Shown one piece after another: positions 46,766-54,742 of a stretch of 64,000 nt of DNA; positions within the stretch are counted from its first letter, which is position 1, and every line of letters starts with the position of its first letter. Source of the stretch: Paraburkholderia sp. FT54 (GTDB lineage: Bacteria > Pseudomonadota > Gammaproteobacteria > Burkholderiales > Burkholderiaceae); assembly GCF_031585635.1 (NCBI RefSeq), contig NZ_CP134195.1:2728001-2792000 (forward strand), read 5' to 3'. Position numbers and translations under genes: made by a program. The notes under the pieces were generated by a model that was not told the DNA's origin, did not search any database, and was given only the letters and a program-made list of their open reading frames with translations.

Positions 46766-49735
46766 ATGGCAGTCGAAACGGTTGGAACCCAACAGATCAA
46801 CCCGGTCCCCGACGAGGCAGGCGATTCTGATGGAACGGTAAAACCCAGCGCTCGGCAACCGCCGATATATGACACCAGCCAGTCGCCTCAGACTGCGGAT
46901 ACCGGATCGTCGGCGGTTGCTCAGACGCCGCCCTCGGTGGATGACGCATCGGCCGCCGAGTCTCAGCCGGCGAGTACCGGATCGCCGCCCGCTGCCAAAA
47001 CTCCGGCCTCTGGCGTCAACGCATGGACCACCGACTCTCAGCGGGGGGCTACGGGCTCCCCTTCGTTTGACGAAGCGTCGGCGTTACGAGTCGACTCGCC
47101 CGGCACTGACCCTCAACCGGAGCCTGCAAGCTCGCCGCCAGTTGCCAACACACGGGTTCGTCGAGACACGACATCGCCCCCCTCCCCGCCTGCCGGGACG
47201 CCTGGGAACACTCTTCAGGAACCGGGCGCACAGGGCAATTTCGCGAATTTCACTTCGCGGGACAATGCCATTGGCGACAAGATCGATCACTTGCGAGATT
47301 TGCAGGAGACGGGATACCCGCAGGATACGAAGGATTTCAACGGAAGGATCTCGGACCTGCAAAGACTGGTCGTGCCGCTTCCGTCCGGCGAGCGTGAGTT
47401 CTATGCCGGCGCCGTCGGTGCGCTTTCAGGTGAATGGGCCACGACAGCGGATCCCGCACGACATGCTGAGTTGAGCAAAAGACTTACCGTTATCGAAGAT
47501 TCGGCGCGCGACGCTTCCAATCGTGTCGGCAGCGATCCCCGCGAGGCGACGCTTGCGGCGTTCACCGCACCTCGCGGCGAAGGATATCTGGATAGCGCGG
47601 ACCAGCAGCAGTTGAAGGAATTGTCGAAACTGCGCGAGGATTATCTGAAGGCAAAGACCCCTGCCGAACGCCAGACGGTATACCAGAACGCCCTTCAAAC
47701 CAGAGCCAGCCTGCAGGATCGGATCGGTGCAGCGGTCGATAAAAATACGGCGGACGAACAATCCAAATGGGACGCGGCGCACACGGACGTCGACCGCATC
47801 ATCCGCGAGGCGGAAGGGGTCACGGACGATCCGGGCAAACGCGTCGTGGTCATCGCGCGGGAGTTGCACACGACGAGTCCCGGTAGCGGCAGAGACGACA
47901 GCGCAGACCGCCGGATTCTTGACTTTACCGAACGTCTCGGCAAGGATGAGGCGCTGCGCGAGAAGATCAAGGGGTGGGAGGGTGCCGCTGGTACCAAGCT
48001 GAATGAGTATGGTGTCGACGCCGGCAAGAGTTATCTGCATATCCCGGACAATTTGCCCGCTCCCGGCCCCGACTATGTGAGGGATCTTGGTGACCAGTAT
48101 GATGGTTTGCTCAAGGACAATACATACAAGAACTATTCGATCACGCCACAAGCAAGGGCTGAGCACATCGTCAACAGGGTTATGGAAGGCGCCGTCCGCT
48201 TTGCGTTGGGCATGACGCCGTTGGCGCCGTTGGCCAGTCTTCTCGACAAGAATTCCGTGCTTACCGACAACGAGAAGAACGGTATCGCGTGGGGCTCCGC
48301 TTTGGCTGGTTTGGCTACGGGATCTGAACTAGGCGAGGCGGGGAATATTAGCAAGCCGATCAGCAAGATCATCCAGGAGGAACAGCTTGCTGATGACGCG
48401 ACCATAGCGGCTGGCAAAACCGGTCAGCATGTGGGCAAGGATGTCAAGGATTTCGGTGGCGGCGGCGAAGGTGCTCCCGAGATCGAGCCGCCCAATCCTG
48501 CCAGCGGGACCCCGCACTCCAATGTGCCAGAGTCCTATGCCACCAAGCCAGACGGCGGCCTCACACCCGATCCGCACAGTGTGGGCATATTCAGAGACGG
48601 AAAGAACCAGGCGTTCGTCCATTCAGGCAAACAAACCTACCCGGTCAGATGGGACAAGGACAACCGAACCTGGCGCGTTTTCCAACCCAACGACCCGACG
48701 AAGCCACAATACCCCGTCAGGATGGGTAGGGACGGCCACTGGCAGGAGCACAACGATGTTGGCCTGCCGGGGGGCATGGATAACGGCAGCTCGTCATCTT
48801 CCGAATCTTCGATGGCGAAGCCATTCGCGGACAGATACCAGGTGTCCAGCTCGACCGGCGCGCCGCCTTCGGCCGCCATGCAACAAACGCTGGACCCGGT
48901 CCAATGGACTTCTGACGCGGACAGCCGGATAGACGACCCCGCTTTCGTCGACCGATACAGGACCGTGTTCAACAACCTGCCCGCTGAACAACGACGGGCC
49001 ATCCGGGACTGGACTCATGTGGATGTTGGAGACGATAGCGACGGCTATTCGACCGACGGCTCCTACCAGGGTATCAATTACGACCTGAACAAGCAGCTAT
49101 ACAGCCGTGACTATGAAGCCGACACATCCAGGAATGCGCTCACATTGCGGCAGGGCCTCGACCGTTTGCCAACACTGGCTGGGCAAAACCGTCTGCTGCG
49201 CTACGCCAATGTCGACCCGAACTACGCGAGCAAGTTTGCGCCGGGCGACTACGTGACCAATTCGCCGGCTTTTATGTCCGTGTCGAGTCAAAACTGGTAC
49301 GCAAATGCCAACCTGGCGGACACGGAGTGGGCGGGCGCCGCCGCACATCCAGTCGCCATCTACGACATCCAGACACAGTCGGCGAAGCCATTCATCACGA
49401 ACATCACGACGCTGGCCGATGGAGAACGCGAATGGCTCATCAAGCCGAATACGGTATTCAGGGTCGATGAAATCGCCACCGCTACGCCGAACGATGCAGC
49501 GGGAACTACCCGATATGGCATACGCCTGACCGAAGTGCCGATCACCGGGCCCATGTACGCGAAGAACATCCAGACAGGCGAGCAGGAACTGGTCTATCCG
49601 CAGGGCGTACCGGTGGTCATCAGGCAATTGCAGACCACCCGGAATCCAACGCTGAAGGCGCCGCCCGCGCAAGACCCCAACTTGCCGCCGCCGCCAACGC
49701 ACGGCGATCCTAATGCGGGCACATCACGCGTCTGA
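46766..49735 (+). CDS. candidate type III effector with C-terminal ADP-ribosyltransferase domain
   Basis: A 989-residue protein with no signal peptide and a Ser/Thr/Pro-rich disordered N-terminus (about 1-160) of the kind seen in type III substrates. The middle is helical (about 165-540), followed by a module at 586-670 (NVPESYATKPDGGLTPDP and TWRVFQPNDPTKPQYPV) that recurs in the neighbouring 525-residue protein. Residues about 725-930 look like an R-S-E mono-ADP-ribosyltransferase: AIRDWTHVD then YQGINYDLN, the NAD-site Arg R812 (LLRYANV), the S-x-S motif S838VS840 after AFM, and the catalytic E887-R-E889 in DGEREWLIKPNT. A Pro-rich tail ends the protein. AAGGAGCATTTCA precedes the ATG. It lies beside the sct operon, which supports secretion by that system. 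Confidence 0.85.
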   Translation: MAVETVGTQQINPVPDEAGDSDGTVKPSARQPPIYDTSQSPQTADTGSSAVAQTPPSVDDASAAESQPASTGSPPAAKTPASGVNAWTTDSQRGATGSPSFDEASALRVDSPGTDPQPEPASSPPVANTRVRRDTTSPPSPPAGTPGNTLQEPGAQGNFANFTSRDNAIGDKIDHLRDLQETGYPQDTKDFNGRISDLQRLVVPLPSGEREFYAGAVGALSGEWATTADPARHAELSKRLTVIEDSARDASNRVGSDPREATLAAFTAPRGEGYLDSADQQQLKELSKLREDYLKAKTPAERQTVYQNALQTRASLQDRIGAAVDKNTADEQSKWDAAHTDVDRIIREAEGVTDDPGKRVVVIARELHTTSPGSGRDDSADRRILDFTERLGKDEALREKIKGWEGAAGTKLNEYGVDAGKSYLHIPDNLPAPGPDYVRDLGDQYDGLLKDNTYKNYSITPQARAEHIVNRVMEGAVRFALGMTPLAPLASLLDKNSVLTDNEKNGIAWGSALAGLATGSELGEAGNISKPISKIIQEEQLADDATIAAGKTGQHVGKDVKDFGGGGEGAPEIEPPNPASGTPHSNVPESYATKPDGGLTPDPHSVGIFRDGKNQAFVHSGKQTYPVRWDKDNRTWRVFQPNDPTKPQYPVRMGRDGHWQEHNDVGLPGGMDNGSSSSSESSMAKPFADRYQVSSSTGAPPSAAMQQTLDPVQWTSDADSRIDDPAFVDRYRTVFNNLPAEQRRAIRDWTHVDVGDDSDGYSTDGSYQGINYDLNKQLYSRDYEADTSRNALTLRQGLDRLPTLAGQNRLLRYANVDPNYASKFAPGDYVTNSPAFMSVSSQNWYANANLADTEWAGAAAHPVAIYDIQTQSAKPFITNITTLADGEREWLIKPNTVFRVDEIATATPNDAAGTTRYGIRLTEVPITGPMYAKNIQTGEQELVYPQGVPVVIRQLQTTRNPTLKAPPAQDPNLPPPPTHGDPNAGTSRV

Positions 49736-49845
49736 ACTGAACGGAACCACGAGGTTCGTCGATGAAGATGATCGATGTCCTCGTGCCCGGTTGCCTGAGG
49801 CATCCAGTTCAGCTCGGTCTGTATCCGATTCGCGGTATAAGGGCA

Positions 49846-49867
49846 GCGCCGGCTTCGTAGCCGGCGC
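49846..49867. terminator. hairpin between convergent candidate effector genes
   Basis: GCGCCGGCT and AGCCGGCGC form a perfect 9-bp stem with a TCGT loop, between the ends of the two convergent genes. No T-run follows on either strand, so it may act as a hairpin-type end in both directions. Confidence 0.6.
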
Positions 49868-49888
49868 CGCCCGCACAGCTAACGCGGG

Positions 49889-51466
49889 TTAGGCGTGGGG
49901 ATCGAATTGCGTGTACAAATGCATTGCATTGCGGAGATCGGCCGTCTGATCCTTACCGAAGTGATAGTTACCGATATCCATCTGCGCCATATAAGCCGGT
50001 CCGGCAATACTGTTGACCACTGCACCCAGCGCGGCGGCAGCGCGGTCTTTCATCGGAAGGCTGGTGTCGTTCGCATCACGCAGGAATTGCCATGCTTCAC
50101 CCGCGGAGGCTCCCGCATGCGTCTTTTCGCCGGCGTTCACCTTCTTGATGTTGTCCATGATGTTTTCGGCGGACTGATTCGACAGGTTGATGCCGTAATG
50201 CTTCAGCAGATTATTAACCGATTCGACCGTACTCGGATACGAACCCGGCTGGTTGAGTGTCGGGGACGGCTGCAAAGCGTTGTTCAGCCGGTCCCGATTG
50301 TCGCCTGCCCCCTGTGCCCCACCCTTCGCGCCGTCGTCCCCCGGTGCACCGCCCTTCAGGCCGGTATCGCCATGCGACTGCCAGTTGCCGTTCTCGTCGA
50401 GTTTGACGGGATATTGAAACTTCGTCGGATCGTCGCCCATCACGCGCCAAGTGCCATTGTCGTTGTCGAACGTGGCCCGGTAGAGCTTATTGCCTGAACT
50501 GATATAGGGCACGCCGTTGTCGTCCCTGAGGATACCCGGAGCGACCGGATCGGCTCCGAGGCTGCCGGATGGCTGGAACGCATAAGAATCCGGAACATTG
50601 AAATGCGTGTCCTTCGTGGACGGCTCATTCTTGACGGCTTCGTTGGCGGGTGGCGCTTTGTCCTGTTCATTGGTTTTCGGCGCCGGGCCTTCCGGCTCAC
50701 CGCCTGCCCCTTTCCCACCCTCGGACGGCTTGCCCTTGGGCTCGCCTACCGGCGCCTTGCCGCCTCCCTCCATGTCCGGCTTGACGCTCGGAAATGGCGT
50801 CGGGATGGTGCCGTCGTCGTTTTTTTGGCCCGTTATCAGTCCGCCGATTTTATAACCATCGCCGACGATGGGGACTTGTTTCAGGACGTCGTCGACCTTT
50901 TTGCCGGTGTTTTCGCCGCTGTGCGAGTTATCGTTATTTGCCATATCCGCGACCTTGCCGAAGAATTGTCCCGGCTTCGTCATGCCGTCAACAAAACCGT
51001 TCCGCGCGGCACCCCATGCTGTTGTGTCGTTGCTGGTGTCGTGTGCGGGAGGCGCGACCGGCGTGCTCCCGACAAAGTACGGGTTGCCGTTGGGATCCAA
51101 CTTGAACGTGCTTGCGACATTCAGGGTACTACCATCGGCTTGAGGTTTCTGGTTGGGATCATTGATGGCAGCCTGCTGCTGGTTCACGGGTTTCCAACTG
51201 TCGGCGGGCACGCCCTGCCAATCATCCGCCGACGCGGGCTGGGCGAGGCCAGCTGTGTTCGAGTTTCCACTGTCGGCGGGCGGAACCTGCGTAGCATCGT
51301 CCGACGCGGACTGGAGGGTGGGGGGTGTGCTCGAGCCTCCACTGTCGTCCGAAGACGTATCGTAAGTCGCCGGCTCTGCAGCCGGCGCAGCGGCTTGCAC
51401 GTCGCCCTGTCCCGCCGATGCATCGGCCGACACGTCATCGGGGGTACTAACTTGCTGAACTTCCAT
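49889..51466 (-). CDS. candidate type III secreted protein sharing a module with the ADP-ribosyltransferase protein
   Basis: A 525-residue protein, function not recognised. No signal peptide; residues 1-100 are Ser/Asp/Pro-rich and disordered, residues 225-285 are Gly/Pro/Lys-rich. The segment 290-373 (NVPDSYAFQPSGSLGADP, then TWRVMGDDPTKFQYPV and GNWQSHGDTGL) is clearly homologous to residues 586-670 of the 989-residue protein encoded convergently next door. The C-terminal 130 residues are mostly helical (LLKHYGINLSNQSAENIMD, GEAWQFLRDANDTSLPMK). ATG at 51466 has GAGGATAGGAAA upstream; the frame extends further but the extension overlaps the divergent promoter region. Position and composition suggest a secreted substrate or helper of the type III system. 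Confidence 0.72.
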   Translation of the reverse strand: MEVQQVSTPDDVSADASAGQGDVQAAAPAAEPATYDTSSDDSGGSSTPPTLQSASDDATQVPPADSGNSNTAGLAQPASADDWQGVPADSWKPVNQQQAAINDPNQKPQADGSTLNVASTFKLDPNGNPYFVGSTPVAPPAHDTSNDTTAWGAARNGFVDGMTKPGQFFGKVADMANNDNSHSGENTGKKVDDVLKQVPIVGDGYKIGGLITGQKNDDGTIPTPFPSVKPDMEGGGKAPVGEPKGKPSEGGKGAGGEPEGPAPKTNEQDKAPPANEAVKNEPSTKDTHFNVPDSYAFQPSGSLGADPVAPGILRDDNGVPYISSGNKLYRATFDNDNGTWRVMGDDPTKFQYPVKLDENGNWQSHGDTGLKGGAPGDDGAKGGAQGAGDNRDRLNNALQPSPTLNQPGSYPSTVESVNNLLKHYGINLSNQSAENIMDNIKKVNAGEKTHAGASAGEAWQFLRDANDTSLPMKDRAAAALGAVVNSIAGPAYMAQMDIGNYHFGKDQTADLRNAMHLYTQFDPHA

Positions 51467-51773
51467 TTTCCTATCCTCAATTAGTTGAACAATCGGCTTT
51501 GCCGAACCTCTCTCAGCAGGGGGGAGGGGCGTGGCTATTTGATCGCATCCATTCCACTCACGGGCCATATATATATTATTTAAACTCGCAGCCGCCCCGG
51601 CAGAGAACAACGATCAGGATCATTAAACAATTTCCAGTCACGATATAAATAAGTATGTCGAATGACGTTTGAATCTCTCTAACATTTAATAAGCGGAGCC
51701 AACCCATACCGTCGGCGACGCGGTTCCGGCTGTTCGATTCAAGCCGACTTTTTTGTACTACAGGAGTATCGAC
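51467..51773. promoter_or_regulatory. AT-rich divergent promoter region of two candidate effector genes
   Basis: About 300 bases, conspicuously AT-rich (for example CATATATATATTATTTAAAC near 51566-51585 and ATATAAATAAGT near 51645). It lies between the 525-residue protein gene (minus) and the MIIA-type gene (plus), so both promoters should be here. A TTCG occurs at about 51735 but without a second TTCG sixteen bases on. No operator is identified. Confidence 0.5.
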
Positions 51774-52799
51774 ATGCATGCAGAAATGCAAATGAACAAC
51801 CATCATCTCTCGCTCGAAGGCAACATCAGCGCAAATTTTGGCGACAGTGCACGGCCGCATATGCCGCATGACGCTGGCTTTAATCGCGAAGGCTTCAATG
51901 GCCCGGGCTTCAACGGCGGCCGCTTCAACGGCCCGAGCTTCCATGGCGGCGGCTCCAACGGCGCAGGCTTCAACGGCGGCGGCTTCAACGGCGCAGGCTT
52001 CAACGGCGCTCACAACCCGTCCGCGCAGATGTCAGACATGGCGGGCAACTACTCGAAGAGCTCGTTCTCCGTCGAAAGCCATAACACGGCGAACGGCCAG
52101 AGCAGCACGTACTTCGCCCAGGGAACCCAGGAAAATTACGGCGATGCCGGCCGCCCACAGTTCGCACACCGCAGCCGCGATGACGATCGCAGCAGCCACT
52201 ATGAAGAGCACAGCGTCCGCTATGACGAACGCAGCGACTGTGATCACGATTCCGGCCGCCACCACGGCGGCAACGATTCAGGCAGGACAGACCAGTCGCA
52301 GTGGACCAACACCGATGTCTCCAACAACCAGTCGAGCATCAATCTCGGCGACTACAAACTCGACCTCAACAAAGCCGATTCGTCGATGGTCGTGACCAAC
52401 ACAAAAACCGGCGATACAACAAAGGTCTGGGGCGATCCGCATATCGACCAGCACGCCAACACCGCGAACAAGACATCGGATATGTTCAACGGTCCGATGA
52501 CGTTCATGCTGCCGGACAACACGAAAATTACGGTCGGCACGCAAGCGGCGAAGAACAACCCGAGCGTGTCGTTTGCGGACGATCTGACCATCACGCGCGG
52601 CAATCAGGCGTACCAGGTGAAGGGTCTGAGCGAGCAGGACAGCGCGGGCCTCACGGTGCAGAAGAGCTACGACGGCCGTGCGCTCGACGCCGCCACGCCG
52701 GATGGCTACACGATCCAGGCCAAACGGGACGGTAGCGGCTGGATCGATCCGACAACCGGCCAGCAGCCGACTGCGAACGACTTCAAGAAGGCCGCATAA
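51774..52799 (+). CDS. DUF1521/MIIA-domain protein, candidate autocleaving type III effector
   Basis: A 341-residue protein without signal peptide. Residues about 35-80 are a Gly/Phe/Asn repeat (GFNG units), 80-190 are polar and low in hydrophobics, and 190-341 form a DUF1521-like domain. It carries the motif V-W-G220-D221-P222-H223-I-D, matching the GD-PH site at which Bradyrhizobium NopE1/NopE2 cut themselves when calcium is present (metal-ion-inducible autocleavage). The rest of the domain reads FNGPMTFMLPDNTKITVGTQ and DDLTITRGNQAYQVKGL. In rhizobia such proteins are type III effectors, and this gene is next to the sct operon. ATG at 51774 follows AGGAG with a 7-base spacing. Self-cleavage and secretion are inferred, not seen. 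Confidence 0.8.
   Translation: MHAEMQMNNHHLSLEGNISANFGDSARPHMPHDAGFNREGFNGPGFNGGRFNGPSFHGGGSNGAGFNGGGFNGAGFNGAHNPSAQMSDMAGNYSKSSFSVESHNTANGQSSTYFAQGTQENYGDAGRPQFAHRSRDDDRSSHYEEHSVRYDERSDCDHDSGRHHGGNDSGRTDQSQWTNTDVSNNQSSINLGDYKLDLNKADSSMVVTNTKTGDTTKVWGDPHIDQHANTANKTSDMFNGPMTFMLPDNTKITVGTQAAKNNPSVSFADDLTITRGNQAYQVKGLSEQDSAGLTVQKSYDGRALDAATPDGYTIQAKRDGSGWIDPTTGQQPTANDFKKAA
51890..52012 (+). repeat. in-frame GGCTTCAACGGC repeats
   Basis: About eight imperfect copies of a 12-18 base unit built on GGCTTCAACGGC (with variants CGCTTCAACGGC and GGCTCCAACGGC) encode consecutive Gly-Phe-Asn-Gly motifs near the N-terminus of the MIIA-type protein. All units are multiples of three, so copy-number changes would keep the frame. 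Confidence 0.85.
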
Positions 52800-52819
52800 C
52801 AACGCGGCGGCCTGCAACA

Positions 52820-52843
52820 GCGCACCGGCGTAGTCCGGTGCGC
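52820..52843 (+). terminator. hairpin directly after the MIIA-type gene
   Basis: GCGCACCGG and CCGGTGCGC make a perfect 9-bp stem with the loop CGTAGT, 20 bases after the stop codon. No T-run follows. Confidence 0.55.
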
Positions 52844-52910
52844 GAAACGCGATGCCCGCCTGCCGTCACGCTTCAGATCGGCGCGCGGCGCGCGGCGCAT
52901 GACGCAAAGC

Positions 52911-52940
52911 AAGCCGGTCGGCCTTAGGGCCGTCCGGCTT
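52911..52940. terminator. bidirectional hairpin between the MIIA-type gene and sctO
   Basis: AAGCCGGTCGGCC and GGCCGTCCGGCTT pair over 13 positions with a single T-T mismatch around a TTAG loop. It sits between the convergent ends of the MIIA-type gene and the sct operon and could stop transcription from both sides. Confidence 0.7.
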
Positions 52941-52989
52941 TATCGCTTCCACTCGCCGCTGCGCGCCGCATCGAAAATGCCGCGCGGCA

Positions 52990-53409
52990 CTATCGGGAGT
53001 CGCGCAGGCGGATCAGGCTTTCGCGAGCCCGCGCGTTCGCCTCGTCCTGCCGCATCGTCTCGCGCCGCCAGTTCAGCAGCGCCTGGGCGGCCTCATCGCA
53101 CGCCGCCGCGTAAGCCCTCTCGGCCTCGGCCAATTGCTGGCGCAGCACGGGAATACGCTCGTCGTGCGCGCGCAGTGTCGCATGCCACTGCCGGCCCGAT
53201 GTCTGGTCGCGCCGGCAAAATGTCAGCACGCGCAGCCGCTCGTCGGCATGCTGTTCAAGCGCCGAGACACACGCTGCGACTTCCGCCGACGCGCGCCGCT
53301 CGCGACGCCGGGCATCCACCATTGCGTGCAGCCGGCGCTGAACCCGCAGACCGCGTACGCGCGCGAGCACGCGCCAGAATTCCGCTAACCGGGCAGCGCT
53401 ATGCATCAT
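52990..53409 (-). CDS. sctO: type III secretion stalk protein SctO
   Basis: A 139-residue, highly charged coiled-coil protein (long Arg/Glu/Ala helices such as LAEAERAYAAACDEAAQALL), fitting the YscO/FliJ stalk that sits in the centre of the SctN ATPase ring. The assignment rests on size, coiled-coil character and position directly after sctN with an ATGA overlap, the standard place of yscO. Last gene of the visible sct operon. Confidence 0.78.
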   Translation of the reverse strand: MMHSAARLAEFWRVLARVRGLRVQRRLHAMVDARRRERRASAEVAACVSALEQHADERLRVLTFCRRDQTSGRQWHATLRAHDERIPVLRQQLAEAERAYAAACDEAAQALLNWRRETMRQDEANARARESLIRLRDSR

Positions 53410-54731
53410 GCGCGCTGACCGCCGTCACACAGCGCGCGCAACTGCATACGCATGTCCGGCCATGCGCAGCGGTTGTCATAGGGCTGGCGCAAAAACCGCT
53501 GGATCGCGGCACGCCTTTCGATAGCCATCTCCGTACTCGGATCGCTGCCCCGCTGGTATTCGCCGATCTGCAATAACAGTTCGACCTCCTCATAACGCGC
53601 GAGCCACTCGCGCACGCGGTCGGCGTCCGCGCGTTGCGCGGCGTCCGCGACGCGCGTCATCAACCGGCTGCGGCTATGCAAGATATCGATTGCCGGATAA
53701 TGTCCCGCCGCGCCCAGTTTCGACGAGAGCTGGATATGCCCGTCGAGCAGAGAGCGTGCTTCTTCAGCCACAGGATCGGACAGATCGGCTTCGTCGGCCA
53801 ACACGGTGTAGAACGCCGTGATGCTGCCCTGCCCCGTCACGCCGGCCGATTCGATCAGCTTTGGCAACCGGGCAAACACGCTGGGCGGAAAACCGCCGCG
53901 CAACGGCGGCTCGCCGACCGCCAGCCCGAGCTCGCGCAAAGCGCGCGCATAGCGCGTCAGCGAATCGAACAGCAGCAGGACATTGCGTCCCGTGGCGCGC
54001 AACCCCGCGGCAACCTGCGCTGCGAGTTCCGCCGCCTTGATCCGCTCGGCGGCCGGCCGGTCGGACGTCGCGACGACCACGATCGCCGACGCGCGCCGTT
54101 GCTCGAGATGATCGTGAATGAACTCGGCCACCTCGCGGCCGCGCTCGCCGATCAATGCGACCACGACCGCATCGGTCGATGCGCCGTTCGCGATCATGCC
54201 CATGATCGTGCTCTTGCCGCCGCCCGCCGGCGCGAAGATGCCGGTGCGCTGACCGATGCCGCAGGTCAGCAGGCCGTCGATCGCGCGGACCCCGGTGGCG
54301 AACGGCGTGGCGATGACCGGCCGTTCGAGCGGATTCAGCGTCATCCGGGCGTCGGCCTGCGCTGCCGCATCGTTCGCGAGCGGCTGTGGTACGGGACCGC
54401 CATCGAGCGGGTTGCCGAGCCCATCGACCACCCGCCCGAGCAGCCCTGCCGCGTCGAACCGGCCCCACGCGGCGCCGCAGCCTTGCACTTCGGTGATATC
54501 CGACAGGCCGTCCAGACCGGCGAGCGGCATGACCAGTGCGCCGTCGTGCGCAAACCCGACTACTTCGCCATACTGAGCTTCGAGCGTATCCGGGCGCACC
54601 AGCCGCACTTTCTCGCCGATTCGCAACGACACGCCCACCACCCGCGCGATCACGCCGCGCGCTTCCACCACCCTGCCGCGCAAGGTCGGCGCGGACATAA
54701 ACTTGAGGCCGCTATTTCCAGACGATCGCAT
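53406..54731 (-). CDS. sctN: type III secretion ATPase SctN
   Basis: F1-type hexameric ATPase (441 residues) that unfolds and delivers substrates at the base of the export gate. Walker A lies at about 164-175 (GIFAPAGGGKST), followed by VVVALIGERGREVAEFI and the Walker B strand in NVLLLFDSLTRYARALRE; GGFPPSVFARLPKLIE and GHYPAIDILHSRSR are further family blocks. ATG at 54731 is preceded by GAAGGGGGAAGTC; a frame 15 bases longer (54746) overlaps the sctV stop as ATGA but has no ribosome site. It lies between sctV and sctO. Confidence 0.96.
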   Translation of the reverse strand: MRSSGNSGLKFMSAPTLRGRVVEARGVIARVVGVSLRIGEKVRLVRPDTLEAQYGEVVGFAHDGALVMPLAGLDGLSDITEVQGCGAAWGRFDAAGLLGRVVDGLGNPLDGGPVPQPLANDAAAQADARMTLNPLERPVIATPFATGVRAIDGLLTCGIGQRTGIFAPAGGGKSTIMGMIANGASTDAVVVALIGERGREVAEFIHDHLEQRRASAIVVVATSDRPAAERIKAAELAAQVAAGLRATGRNVLLLFDSLTRYARALRELGLAVGEPPLRGGFPPSVFARLPKLIESAGVTGQGSITAFYTVLADEADLSDPVAEEARSLLDGHIQLSSKLGAAGHYPAIDILHSRSRLMTRVADAAQRADADRVREWLARYEEVELLLQIGEYQRGSDPSTEMAIERRAAIQRFLRQPYDNRCAWPDMRMQLRALCDGGQRA

Positions 54732-54742
54732 GACTTCCCCCT

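Noticed and set aside
51728..51760. hrpII box upstream of the MIIA-type gene
   Set aside because: TTCG is present but the position sixteen bases on reads TTGT or CTTT, not TTCG.
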